Below, piece after piece: positions 51,002 through 60,213 of a DNA stretch of 64,000 nucleotides; positions within the stretch are counted from its first letter, which is position 1; each line of letters begins with the position of its first letter. The notes under the pieces are model-generated. The model was not told the DNA's origin, searched no databases, and saw only the letters and a program-made list of their open reading frames with translations. The stretch is from NCBI GenBank assembly GCA_003009755.1, contig PXUB01000030.1, forward strand, positions 1-64,000, written 5' to 3'. A program made the translations under genes and the position numbers. This DNA is from Thermoplasmatales archaeon SW_10_69_26. GTDB lineage: Archaea > Thermoplasmatota > SW-10-69-26.

Positions 51002-53608
51002 ATGGTGTCCGTCCCCGCTCGCCGCCTGCTGCTGGTCGTCGCGGTCCTCCTCGTGGTCGTGCCGGCCGTCGACGCCGTGCGCGTGCTCGACAGCCCCGGC
51101 CAGCTGCCGGACCGCGTCCACGGCTACGGCACCGCGCAGATCGACGACGAAAGCTACCTCGTCGGCGGCGGGCGCGGGCAAGGCTACATCGACGAGATCA
51201 CGCTCCTCCGCGCGGACGGGACCGCCGATACGGTCGCCAGCCTGCCCACCGCGCTGAAATCCCCGGCCGCAGCCGCCCACGAGGGCCAGGTGTACGTCTT
51301 CGGCGGCGCCCAAGCCTCCGCCAGCGACGACCTGCCGGAGACGACGAGCGCGATCCACCGCTTCGATCCGCAGACCGGCGAGGCGACCCGGATCACGGGC
51401 GTCTCCCTGCCCGACCCCGTCGCCGCCGCCTCCGCGGTGACGATCGACGACCGGATCTACGTGCTCGGCGGGCTCTCGATCCAACCCAACGAGGACCCGC
51501 AGGTCGACTTCCACCCGTGGGTGGCAGCCTTCGACCCCGAGCAGGAGACGATCACCCAACTCGACGCCGAGCTGCCCACCGGACGGGCCCAGGCCAGCGC
51601 CCTCGCCGTCGACGGCGAGATCGTGTACCTGGGCGGCCACGCGGAGGCCGGCGAGGACACCTGCCCCGGGCAAGCTTCCACCTGCTTCGTGCCCGACGTC
51701 CTCACGCTCGACCCCGAGGCCGACACCCTCACGAAGATCGGCGAGCTGGACGAGCCGCTGCGCTGGACGGCCGCCATCGAGCACGAGGGCACCGCCTACG
51801 TCCTGGGCGGTTGCAGCGCCAACTGCGATCCCCACCGCGGCTCGGCCGCGATCCAGACCGTCGATCCCGCGACGGGCGAGACCGCGACCCTGCCGGTCAC
51901 GATGCCGCTCACCGGCGGCCGCAACGGCGCCTTCCTCCACGGTGACGAAGCCTGGGTCCCCGGCGGCGTGCGCGCCACCCAGAACGGCACCGAGGACCAC
52001 GCCACCGTCCTCCGCGTCGAGCTGGGGCCGACCCGGTCGTGGGCACCCACGAACCTCTCCGCCGAGGCCGTGCCCGGCGGCATCCGCCTCGACTGGGAGC
52101 CCCCCGAGTACGACGGCGGCAGCCCCGTCGAGGGCTACATCGTCGAGCGCTCGCGCGGGGCCCGCGAACCCGTGCGCCTCGACGCTGTCTCCGACACCCG
52201 GTTCCGCGACACCAACGCCAGCCAGGGCACCACCTACACCTACCAGATCCGCGCCGAGAACCCCCACGGGGTCAGCGCCCCCAGCGGCGGCGTGGACGTG
52301 CGAGCCACCCAGACGCCCCAGGCGCCGGCCGTGACCGCCCAAGGGGGCGACGGGAAGCTCGTCGTGCAGTGGAGCCCGCCCGACGACACCGGCGGCCTCG
52401 ACATCGAGTCCTACCGCGTGTTCGCCTACGCCCCCGACAGCGATGCCGACCTCGAACGCTGTGCCTCCGCCTGCTGGGGCACCGTCTCCGAGTCCGCCAC
52501 GCGCGCCTCGATCACCTCCGTCCAGGACGAACCGGTCGAGAACGGCGCCACCTACGAGATCCGGGTCCAAGCCCGCAACGGGAACGGGTGGGGTCAACCC
52601 TCCGATCCCCAGCAGGTCCAACCCCGTCCCGTGCCCGAGGCGCCCACCGAGCTGACGGCGCGGGCCGACGAGGGCTCGGGCCAGGTCGAGCTCGGCTGGC
52701 AACCGCCCGCGGAGGACGTCGACGGCTACGCCGTCTACCGCGGGCCGGCGCTCGACGAGCTCGAGCTGTTGACCCGCTCCAGCGACACCGAGCACACCGA
52801 CGGCGACGGCGTTCCCCGCGGCCAGACGGTCGTGTACGCCGTGGCGGCTCGCAACGGCGACGCCGAGAGCCCGCTCGGCCAGCCCGCGCGCGCCGTGTTC
52901 GCGACGCCGCCGGGCGAGGTGGCCGATCTCTCGGCGCGCTGGACCGGCTCCCACGTCCACGTCTCGTGGTCCCCGCCGAACGAGACCGGCGGCGAACCGC
53001 TGCAGGCCTACGAGGTCGCCCGCACCCGCGGCGCCATGGACCCCGAGGAGGCCGACGCCGAGATCCAGCGCACCGCCGTGGAGCGCTACCGGGACAGCAA
53101 CCCGCCGCGCGGCAAGCCCGTGTCCTACCACGTGCGCGCCGTGACCGACGCCGGCGAGGGGCCCTGGGAGTTCCGCCAGGTCCGCGTCCCGCTGACGCAG
53201 GACAGCCGCCCGCCGGTGCCGGCGCTGGCCGCCCACCCCGGCCAGGTCGACGTCGGCGGCCGGGTCGTGTTCGACGCCAGCGGGAGCCAGGACGACGAGG
53301 GCATCGTCGCCTACAACTTCACGTTCGGCGACGGCGACGGCACCGGCTGGCGCTCGAGCCCCCGCGTGACGTACAACTACGAGGAGCAGGGCGTCTACGA
53401 GGCCACCGTCACCGTGCGGGACGCCAGCGGGCTGCAGGCCGCCAGCCAGGCCACGATCGCCGTCGGCCCGCCGGAGGACGATGGATCCCAGGAGCCCGTC
53501 GGCGGCGACGTCAACCAGACGGTCGGCGAGACCGACGACGCGCCGATCCCGGCGCTGGCGGCGTTGCTCGGCTTGGCCGCGGCCGCGCGGCTGGCTCGCC
53601 GGTCGTGA
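51002..53608 (+). CDS. large surface protein: Kelch propeller, fibronectin III and PKD domains
   Basis: 868 residues. Signal LLLVVAVLLVVVPAVDA; about six Kelch blades (about 35-340; YLVGGGRGQGYIDEI, VYVFGGAQ, IYVLGGLS, YLGGHAE, AYVLGGCSANC, AWVPGG); four Fn3 domains (about 345-725; 'APTNLSAEAVPGGIRLDWEP', VTAQGGDGKLVVQWSPP, 'PTELTARADEGSGQVELGWQ'); one PKD domain (about 735-825; YNFTFGDGDGTGW); and a C-terminal helix (IPALAALLGLAAAARLA) ending RRS, an anchor. It probably binds glycans or proteins at the cell surface. It may be transcribed with the aminotransferase. Confidence 0.85.
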   Translation: MVSVPARRLLLVVAVLLVVVPAVDAVRVLDSPGQLPDRVHGYGTAQIDDESYLVGGGRGQGYIDEITLLRADGTADTVASLPTALKSPAAAAHEGQVYVFGGAQASASDDLPETTSAIHRFDPQTGEATRITGVSLPDPVAAASAVTIDDRIYVLGGLSIQPNEDPQVDFHPWVAAFDPEQETITQLDAELPTGRAQASALAVDGEIVYLGGHAEAGEDTCPGQASTCFVPDVLTLDPEADTLTKIGELDEPLRWTAAIEHEGTAYVLGGCSANCDPHRGSAAIQTVDPATGETATLPVTMPLTGGRNGAFLHGDEAWVPGGVRATQNGTEDHATVLRVELGPTRSWAPTNLSAEAVPGGIRLDWEPPEYDGGSPVEGYIVERSRGAREPVRLDAVSDTRFRDTNASQGTTYTYQIRAENPHGVSAPSGGVDVRATQTPQAPAVTAQGGDGKLVVQWSPPDDTGGLDIESYRVFAYAPDSDADLERCASACWGTVSESATRASITSVQDEPVENGATYEIRVQARNGNGWGQPSDPQQVQPRPVPEAPTELTARADEGSGQVELGWQPPAEDVDGYAVYRGPALDELELLTRSSDTEHTDGDGVPRGQTVVYAVAARNGDAESPLGQPARAVFATPPGEVADLSARWTGSHVHVSWSPPNETGGEPLQAYEVARTRGAMDPEEADAEIQRTAVERYRDSNPPRGKPVSYHVRAVTDAGEGPWEFRQVRVPLTQDSRPPVPALAAHPGQVDVGGRVVFDASGSQDDEGIVAYNFTFGDGDGTGWRSSPRVTYNYEEQGVYEATVTVRDASGLQAASQATIAVGPPEDDGSQEPVGGDVNQTVGETDDAPIPALAALLGLAAAARLARRS

Positions 53609-53617
53609 CCTCGGTCC

Positions 53618-55561
53618 TCAGGCGAGCTCGTCGAAGCCGATCTCGCCCTCGATGTAGGATGCCAGGTTCCCAGCCAGCGCGTCCACCGGCACCCGGACCT
53701 GCTCGGTCGAGTCCCGGTCGCGCACCGTGACCTCGCCCTCCTCGAGCGTCTCGTGGTCCACGGTCACGCACACCGGCGTGCCCGCCTCGTCCATGCGAGC
53801 ATACCGGCGCCCGATCGAGCCGCCCTCGTCGTAGTTGGTGACCAGGCCCGCCCGCTTGAGCTCGGTCTCAATCTCGCGGGCGCGCTCGGGCAGCCCGTCC
53901 TTGCTGACGAGCGGGAACACGCCCACGTCCAAGGGGGACAGCTCGCGCGGCAGGGACAGCGTGTCCACGTCGCCGGTCGTGTCCCAGTTGTGCTCGAGCA
54001 CCGCGTACAGGATCCGGTCGACGCCGTAGGAGGGCTCGATGACGTGCGGGAACACCCACTCGCCCTCCTGGCGATCGGTCTCCTCGACGAGCTCGTAGGC
54101 CTCGGCGGGCACCTCGATGTCCTCGCCGTCGACCTCGACCGTGACGGCCTGGCTGGGGTCCACGCCGTCGGCATCGCGCTTGCGCAGCGCCTCGGCCACG
54201 GTGCCGGCCTGGCCCTTGAACTCGGGGCCGAGCAGGCTCATGTCCGGTTCCAGCCGGGAGATCTCGCGCTCGATCGCCTCCTCGAAGCGGCGGAACACCT
54301 TCATCCGCTCGCCGCTCTCCCGCTCGTGGCTTTCGAGGTCGTAGCAGCCGCGGTCGGCGATGCCGACGCACTCGACCCAGCCGTACCGAGCGGACGCGAA
54401 CTCGGCGTCCCAGCAATCCGTCGCGTAGTGTGCCATCTCGTCGGACTCGTGCTGGCGGAACCGCAGCCGCTCGCGGTCGACGCCGGCGTCGGTGAGCACC
54501 TGCTGGGTGCGACCGACGAAGTAGGCCACCATCTCGTTCGCGATCGTGCCCGCCTCGACGGCCTCCGCCAGCGTCGTCGTCACCGGCTCGCCCTCGGCCG
54601 GCACGAGATCGACCTCCAGGCCCGCCACGTGGTCGAAGTCGTCGTGGGTCTTGTCGTCGGGATCCACGAACACCTCGGCCTCGGCCTGCCAGAACTCCCG
54701 CAGACGGACCAGACCCTGGCGGGGCGAGATCTCGTTCCGGTAGGCCCGACCGATCTGGACGGCGCCGAAGGGCACCTGCTCGCGAGCGTACCGGTACAAC
54801 CACTGCGAGTTGACGAACAGGCCCTGGGCGGTCTCGGGCCGCAGGAAGCCGCTGTCGCCGTCGCCGGGCCCGATCCGGGTGCTGAACATCAGGTTGAACG
54901 GGCCCACCTCGGCCGTGCCGGGGGACACGGTCTCCTCGCAGCCCAGGCAGGTCAACCGCTCGTCGAGAACGATCTCGCCGGCGGCGTCCTCCACGCGGAT
55001 CCCGCCGGGGCGGACGCCGATCTCGTGGTCGTCGGCCTGCCAGGTAAGCTGCTGGGTGCCCTCGTCGAACTGCGGGTGTTCGCCGCTGAGCAGGGCCTCG
55101 ATGTCCTCGGGGCCCGGTTCACGCTCGGCGGCCTCGATGATCGAGTGCACCTTCCGGTGCACCTCCTCGTAGAGCTTGGTCCACCCGTGCTCGTCGGCGA
55201 CGGGCTCGAGCTGCTCGACGACGCGCATCCACTCCTCCTCGAGGTAGTGGTCGCCGCGGAAGGCCGTCCCGCACGACAGGCACTCGACGAGGGTGTCGTC
55301 GAACTGGTCGAGGTGGCCGCTGGCTTCGAACACGGCCTCGGGGGCGACGGTCGGGGTGGAGACCTCGCCGAAGCCCTCCTCGACGACGTAGTACTGCCGC
55401 CAGAGATCCTCGAAGTTGCGCTTGAGGCCCTGGCCGAGGGGACCGTAGTCGTAGAGGCCGGCGACGCCTCCGTACAGGTCGTAGGCGGGCTTGAGGAAGC
55501 CGCGCCGCTTCAGCATCGCCATCAGCTCGACGGTCTCCTCGGGTGGGTCCTCGTCGGCCAT
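53618..55561 (-). CDS. glyS: glycyl-tRNA synthetase, archaeal/eukaryotic type
   Basis: Charges tRNA-Gly; 647 residues, class II alpha2. N-terminal LYGGVAGLYDYGPLGQGLKR, two CxxC pairs (CLSCGTAF, CLGCEETV), the motif 2 region GRAYRNEISPRQGLVRLREF, motif 3 HVIEPSYGVDRILYAVLEHN, and the C-terminal anticodon domain (VGVFPLVSKDGLPERAREI) are present. The ATG at 55561 lies 27 nt from TTGGAAAAAGGG (55582-55593, plus-strand reading), suggesting a leaderless mRNA. It is convergent with the Kelch gene, 9 bp apart. Confidence 0.95.
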   Translation of the reverse strand: MADEDPPEETVELMAMLKRRGFLKPAYDLYGGVAGLYDYGPLGQGLKRNFEDLWRQYYVVEEGFGEVSTPTVAPEAVFEASGHLDQFDDTLVECLSCGTAFRGDHYLEEEWMRVVEQLEPVADEHGWTKLYEEVHRKVHSIIEAAEREPGPEDIEALLSGEHPQFDEGTQQLTWQADDHEIGVRPGGIRVEDAAGEIVLDERLTCLGCEETVSPGTAEVGPFNLMFSTRIGPGDGDSGFLRPETAQGLFVNSQWLYRYAREQVPFGAVQIGRAYRNEISPRQGLVRLREFWQAEAEVFVDPDDKTHDDFDHVAGLEVDLVPAEGEPVTTTLAEAVEAGTIANEMVAYFVGRTQQVLTDAGVDRERLRFRQHESDEMAHYATDCWDAEFASARYGWVECVGIADRGCYDLESHERESGERMKVFRRFEEAIEREISRLEPDMSLLGPEFKGQAGTVAEALRKRDADGVDPSQAVTVEVDGEDIEVPAEAYELVEETDRQEGEWVFPHVIEPSYGVDRILYAVLEHNWDTTGDVDTLSLPRELSPLDVGVFPLVSKDGLPERAREIETELKRAGLVTNYDEGGSIGRRYARMDEAGTPVCVTVDHETLEEGEVTVRDRDSTEQVRVPVDALAGNLASYIEGEIGFDELA

Positions 55562-55725
55562 CGAAGGCGCGATGCGACCGCTTGGAAAAAGGGTTGCGTC
55601 CTCGGCGGGGGGACAAGTGATGGATGGGGGCCGGGCGGGCCACAGGGGTGGTCGGTCGTCGAACCAGGGGTGAGTGGGCTGGGGGCCCGGCGCCCGACCC
55701 CGGGGATGAGCGGGAAGCGGGCGCC

Positions 55726-55830
55726 TCAGTCGAACTTGTAGGCGCTGCCGACGTTCATCGGTTCCTTGGCGATCGTGGACATGATGCTGGCCACGCGGAC
55801 GAGACCTTCGAGGTTCATCTTCTCGGACAC
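55726..55830 (-). CDS. 34-residue protein
   Basis: A GTG start gives MSEKMNLEGLVRVASIMSTI then AKEPMNVGSAYKFD. An ATG at 55818 would give 30 residues. The composition is not that of a shadow frame: it uses Met, Ile, Lys and Asn codons rare in chance GC-rich frames. A TATA-like GGCTGTACC on the minus strand (about 55879-55887) lies about 50 nt upstream, allowing a short leader with GGTAGG. No known family. Confidence 0.45.
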   Translation of the reverse strand: MSEKMNLEGLVRVASIMSTIAKEPMNVGSAYKFD

Positions 55831-55998
55831 GGGGATCGACCTACCCCATGCTCCCTCAGGGGGGTTATGAACGAGATGTGGTACAGCCGTTGAACAGGGG
55901 GAGGCCGGGGCGGAGACGGAGGGCTCTGTGACCTCTCGTTCCTCTCCCCTCCTCTGCTTGGGCGAGGTTTTTAGCCCCGAGCCGGTTAGCTGGCTTCG

Positions 55999-56655
55999 AT
56001 GGCCGGCCAGGAGGACGTCGAGCAGTTCCTCTGGGACCTCGAGCGGGAGCTGGCGCACCTCGACGGGGAGGAGCGACAGGAGCTGGTCAAGGAGGCCGAG
56101 GATCGGCTGCACGAGGTCGCCACGGCGATCGCCGAGGGCGAGGACGCCGACCGCGTCCGCTGGTTCCACTACGTGCAAGCCACGGCCGAGATCGGCCCGC
56201 CCGAGCGCCTGGCGGCCGAGCTCACCGGCGAACCGCTGCCGGACGACAGCCAGCGCCACGTCAAGCTCTGGGCGGCCGCCGGCGCGCTGGTCCTCGCCGT
56301 CGTCGGCATCGCCGCCTTCGCTTGGTTCACCACGGGAACGCTCGTCCCGCTCGACGACTGGAGCGGGCAGGGCGAGGACCTGACCGAGCGCCGGACGTTC
56401 ACGTTCGACGTGGCTCCCGAGGCGGACTCGGTGTTCCTCAGCCTCTCGTTCACGCCCACGCGCGACGGATCTACCGCCCAAATCACGGTGCTGGACGGTG
56501 ACGCCGACGTCGTCTACGAGGCCGAAGCCTCGACCCAGCGCCAGATCCAGGACTCCGAGTTCCTGCAGGGGAGCTCGGGGACGTGGCGCGTGATCGTCGA
56601 CTTCCAGTCCTACCACGGCCCCTGGAGCCTCGAAGCCCAACAGGAGATCGACTGA
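55999..56655 (+). CDS. membrane protein with DUF1700/HAAS-like N-terminus
   Basis: 218 residues. The first 75 (FLWDLERELAHLDGEERQEL VKEAEDRLHE, then IGPPERLAAELTG) match the helical HAAS/DUF1700 domain seen in regulators of membrane stress. One membrane helix (LVLAVVGIAAFAWFTTGTLV) and a C-terminal beta domain of about 110 residues follow. Its last part (GTWRVIVDFQSYHGPWSLEA) resembles a PPC or jelly-roll domain facing outside. GTTTTTAGC (55967-55975) is 28 nt before the ATG. Function unknown. Confidence 0.65.
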   Translation: MAGQEDVEQFLWDLERELAHLDGEERQELVKEAEDRLHEVATAIAEGEDADRVRWFHYVQATAEIGPPERLAAELTGEPLPDDSQRHVKLWAAAGALVLAVVGIAAFAWFTTGTLVPLDDWSGQGEDLTERRTFTFDVAPEADSVFLSLSFTPTRDGSTAQITVLDGDADVVYEAEASTQRQIQDSEFLQGSSGTWRVIVDFQSYHGPWSLEAQQEID

Positions 56656-56793
56656 TCTGGGGGGACTGGGGGAGCCCGGGACCGGGGGGAGCGGGGGAGC
56701 CTCCCCGGGGCGACAACCTAGGCCGTGGGCAACGCTTAATAGGGGGGACTTGGAGAGCTACGTTCGTCGCCGAAGGGGCGGCGGTGAGCGGCC

Positions 56794-56991
56794 ATGTACA
56801 TCGAACCAGAGAAAGACGAGGACGAACAAGAGATCCGCGAGATGAAGGTCCGTATCCCCAGTGACTTCTACATGAAGCTTCACTCGCTGAAGCTTCTGAC
56901 TGGGAAACAGATCTCCGAGGCGGTGACCGAAGCTCTCGACATGTACTTCACCGAGGAGAGCTTCAACAAGCGGGTCGAGAAGAACTCCTAG
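56794..56991 (+). CDS. small ribbon-helix-helix-like protein
   Basis: 65 residues: an acidic start, then EIREMKVRIPSDFYMKLHSL, LLTGKQISEAVTEALDMYF. This is a beta strand of alternating residues (MKVRIP) followed by two helices, the layout of MetJ/Arc (ribbon-helix-helix) DNA-binding proteins. It likely acts as a dimeric repressor or a nucleoid protein. A TATA box CGCTTAATAGG (56735-56745) predicts a leader of about 27 nt with GGTGAG before the ATG. Not in a toxin-antitoxin pair that I can see. Confidence 0.65.
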   Translation: MYIEPEKDEDEQEIREMKVRIPSDFYMKLHSLKLLTGKQISEAVTEALDMYFTEESFNKRVEKNS

Positions 56992-57020
56992 CTCCGGGTG
57001 CAGCATGGGCTCCGGCAGGG

Positions 57021-58100
57021 GTGGCGGAGCCGACCACGGCGATCCGGGGACGAGACCGAACGCGTGACGCCGGTCCCCAGGGGCCGCGTCCTGTTCCTTT
57101 CCTCTTCCGAGCCGCGGCAAGCCACGGCTCAATCGCTGGCAGCGTCGGCGTCCACTTCGACGGTGAGCGTCGCGTTGCCGGGTGCATCGTGCCCGAGGAC
57201 ATGCCAGCCTTGCGTGAGGAGCTGGGCTATGCCTCCGTCGACCAGCCCGATCTCGTCGTCAAGGCTCGGGCATCCACGCAGACGCCCACCGTCGACGAAG
57301 CGGTCGAGCTCACGGCCGAGACCGAGGGCCTGCCGATCGATGCCGCCGAGATCACATGGGACGTCAATGGGACCACGCACGAGGGCCCCGCCGTCGAGAC
57401 GAGCTTCGCCGACGCCGGCGCGCACCCGGTCACCGTGGAGGCCTCGGGCCCTAACGGGACGCAGGCGACCGACGCCATCGAGATCCAGGTCCAAGCCAAC
57501 CAGCCGCCCGAGGCCGCCGTGAGCATCGACGCCGAGCAGCTGCAAGCCGGGGAGACCGTCGCGATCCGCGCCGAGGCGTCCACCGATCCCGACGGCGACG
57601 AGCTCACCTACGAGTGGCGGGTCGACGACGAACCCGTCGACGCCGGCCCGGTCCTCGAGACCAAGCTCCGCGCCGGCCCCCACATCGTAGCGGTGACGGT
57701 CACCGACGGCTACGCCGAGGACACCGCCGAGCGAACGTTCGCCGTCGACGATCGGTTCCGCCACCAGGCCAACCTGTCGCTGACGGACAGCTCCACGCAG
57801 TTCCCCGTCTCCGTCGCCGACGGTCTCGCCGAGGCCGAGATCACCCTCACCCACTCGACGACGCAGGGGGCGGACACCGTCAACCTCACGCTGCAGGACG
57901 ACGACGGGGCGGCGATCGCCAACGTCGTCACCGATCCCGAACCCGGCAGCGACGAGGCCCGGGCCCAGCTCGTGCTCGATGGGGGCCAGCTCGCCGCCGA
58001 ACCGCACACCCTGATCGTCGAGCTCGACCAGGGCTCGGAAACGATGGCCACCATCGAAGGAGTTTTCACCTACTCGCCGTTACCCTCGACTCCCGGATAG
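57021..58100 (+). CDS. PKD-domain protein, start uncertain
   Basis: The frame gives 359 residues, but the first 55 look unnatural and lack a signal. Candidate later starts are GTG 57189 and ATG 57201. Two Ig/PKD-like domains follow (about 85-165 and 170-250; VRVD-type PDGDELTYEWRVDDEPVD), then a beta domain (LSLTDSSTQFPVSVADGLAE). If exported, the signal peptide may be hidden by a frameshift. A hairpin at 57108-57129 (GAGCCG/CGGCTC) sits in this unclear part and may be a terminator of the gene before. The next gene starts 12 nt after the stop. Confidence 0.5.
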   Translation: MAEPTTAIRGRDRTRDAGPQGPRPVPFLFRAAASHGSIAGSVGVHFDGERRVAGCIVPEDMPALREELGYASVDQPDLVVKARASTQTPTVDEAVELTAETEGLPIDAAEITWDVNGTTHEGPAVETSFADAGAHPVTVEASGPNGTQATDAIEIQVQANQPPEAAVSIDAEQLQAGETVAIRAEASTDPDGDELTYEWRVDDEPVDAGPVLETKLRAGPHIVAVTVTDGYAEDTAERTFAVDDRFRHQANLSLTDSSTQFPVSVADGLAEAEITLTHSTTQGADTVNLTLQDDDGAAIANVVTDPEPGSDEARAQLVLDGGQLAAEPHTLIVELDQGSETMATIEGVFTYSPLPSTPG

Positions 58101-58112
58101 GCAGGTGGCCTC

Positions 58113-60152
58113 TTGGCCTCCGACGAGGACGAGGACATCGACGACGTCGACGAGGAGCTCGCCCGCATCGAGGAGCAACTGCAGGAGCTCGATCGGAAGG
58201 CGAGCCCGGAGGCTCCGGACCCCGAGCCCGAGGACGTCGACGCTCCCGCCCCCGAGGAAGCCTTCGAGGGCGAACCCGACGTCGACGAGGACGACGGCCG
58301 CCTGTCCCAGCTTTTCGACCGCTTCCGCGCCGACGACGACGAGCCCACCGACGAGACGTCGGGGGACGCCGACGAGGGGGATGGCGGCGGGCTCGGTTTC
58401 TTCTCCGACGACGAGGACACCGACCCCGACGAGACCGACGACTCGCCCACCGACGAGGCCTCCCCGGCCGACACCGACACGGTGCCCGACGAGGACGGCT
58501 CCCGGCAGACCGAGGACCCGGTCGTCGACGACGATCCCCGCGGGGACGCCAGCGAGGAGCCTGTCGACGAACCCGACGAGGAGCCGGGCTCCGCGGACGA
58601 GATCGACGAGGCCGACGACACCGGGACCGACGAGGAGGACGCCGACGACGACGGCTTCCTCGGTGGCCTGACCTCCCGCTTCGCCTCGGACGAGGAACCC
58701 GAGGACGAGCAAGCCGAGGTCGAAGACGCCGAAGCCGACGGGACCGACGCCGACGACGAAGCGGACGATGGGTCCACCGGCCCCTTCGGCCTCCTCTCCG
58801 GCTCCGACGACGAGAACGAGGACGAGGAGACCGAACGCGACGAGCCGGCCGAGAACCCCGAGCCGTCCGACGACGCCAACGAAGACGACGAGGCGACCGT
58901 GGCCCCCGCGGCCGCCACGGCCGGCGACGCCGAGGACGACCCAACCGACGATGGTGCCGACCCCCCCGAGGAGCCGGCCACCGCCGCCTCCGAGGACGAG
59001 GAGGACGAGAAGCCACGGGCCTCCGCCCTCCTGGCTCGCTTCCAAGGCGGCTCGGGCGACCCCGACGATCCCGCGGCCGAGGACGAGGACGACGACGATG
59101 GTGGCGGGATCCTCGTCCCCGCCCTGATCGCCATCCTGCTGCTGGCCGGCTTGGCCGCCGGCGCCTACTTCCTGGTTCCCGGATCCTCGACCGGCGACGA
59201 CCTCGACGCCGCGCTGGTCGCCGACTCCTTCACCGACGACGGCGGCAGCTACGTCGCCACCACCGGCGAGCCGATCACGCTCGACGCCACCGCCAGCACA
59301 GGCTCGATCGACAGCTACGTCTGGAGCTTCGGCGACGGCAGCGAGGAGACGACGAACGAGCCCACCGTCGAACACACCTACCGGGAGCGCGGCACGTACA
59401 CGGTCGAGCTCGCCGTCGAGAACGGCGACGGTCAGGCCGAGACCACGATCGAGGTGACGGTCGTCGACCCGCCGAGCGCCACGGCCAGCGCCCGCCTCGG
59501 CGGCGAGGCCGTCGCCGAGCCCGGCACGGTCGGCAACAACGTGTTCGTCGGCGACGGCCTCACCCTCGATGCCAGCGCCTCCAGCGCCGATCCCGACCGG
59601 TCGCTGTCCGGCTACGAGTGGGACGTCGACGGCGACGGCGAGACCGACGCCAACGGCCCCAACGTCGAAGTCACCCTGGACGATGTGGGCCGCTGGACGC
59701 CGACCCTCACCGTCCGCGACGACCTCGGCAACGAGGACACGACGAGCCTGCCGGTGCACGTCTCCGACCGACGCACCCTCGAGGACACGCTGGGCCCCAG
59801 CTCCACCGAGGCCGACACCGACTCCTACCCCCTCCAGGTCGATCTCGGCCGGCAACAGGCCCGCCCGATCCAGCTCGGGCTCGAGCTCACCTACAACGCC
59901 TCCGGCAACGACACCGGCGACGTCCCCGTCCAACCGATGGTCGAGCCGGATCTGGACCTCAACGTCACCGACCCCGAGGGGACCGTCTTCCAGGCCGACG
60001 ACGACGAGGGCGAGGGCGCCGAGTCCCTGACCGTCGCCGGCGAGGATCTGGCCAACCTCGGCGAGTGGAACGTCACCGTCGCCCAAGACAGCCAGAACGC
60101 CGGCACGGCCAGCGAGGCCGAGTACGAGCTGACGATCCGCCGCCTGTACTGA
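58113..60152 (+). CDS. membrane protein with 300-residue acidic N-terminus and PKD domains
   Basis: 679 residues from a TTG. Residues 1-325 are almost entirely Asp, Glu, Pro, Ala, Thr and Gly (DEDEDIDDVDEELA to the end), with short conserved-looking helices (RLSQLFDRF, GFLGGLTSRFAS, ASALLARFQGG) about 100-150 apart. One membrane helix (ILVPALIAILLLAGLAAGAY, about 331-350), two PKD domains (about 375-545; SYVWSFGDGSEETTNE, GYEWDVDGDGETDAN) and a C-terminal beta domain with 'PSSTEADTDSYPLQVDLGRQ' follow. The acidic half should be cytoplasmic and the PKD part outside. Role unknown. Confidence 0.7.
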   Translation: MASDEDEDIDDVDEELARIEEQLQELDRKASPEAPDPEPEDVDAPAPEEAFEGEPDVDEDDGRLSQLFDRFRADDDEPTDETSGDADEGDGGGLGFFSDDEDTDPDETDDSPTDEASPADTDTVPDEDGSRQTEDPVVDDDPRGDASEEPVDEPDEEPGSADEIDEADDTGTDEEDADDDGFLGGLTSRFASDEEPEDEQAEVEDAEADGTDADDEADDGSTGPFGLLSGSDDENEDEETERDEPAENPEPSDDANEDDEATVAPAAATAGDAEDDPTDDGADPPEEPATAASEDEEDEKPRASALLARFQGGSGDPDDPAAEDEDDDDGGGILVPALIAILLLAGLAAGAYFLVPGSSTGDDLDAALVADSFTDDGGSYVATTGEPITLDATASTGSIDSYVWSFGDGSEETTNEPTVEHTYRERGTYTVELAVENGDGQAETTIEVTVVDPPSATASARLGGEAVAEPGTVGNNVFVGDGLTLDASASSADPDRSLSGYEWDVDGDGETDANGPNVEVTLDDVGRWTPTLTVRDDLGNEDTTSLPVHVSDRRTLEDTLGPSSTEADTDSYPLQVDLGRQQARPIQLGLELTYNASGNDTGDVPVQPMVEPDLDLNVTDPEGTVFQADDDEGEGAESLTVAGEDLANLGEWNVTVAQDSQNAGTASEAEYELTIRRLY

Positions 60153-60213
60153 GCGGGCCGACGGTCGGCCCTGGCAGTCACCTTCATAGGTGGGGAGTCC
60201 GTGGCCTACCTAG

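Noticed and set aside
57129-58007. Minus-strand frame ending in a natural-looking NATLTVEVDADA tail
   Set aside because: Only the last 20 residues look protein-like; the rest is the shadow of the PKD gene, and no start or promoter is visible.
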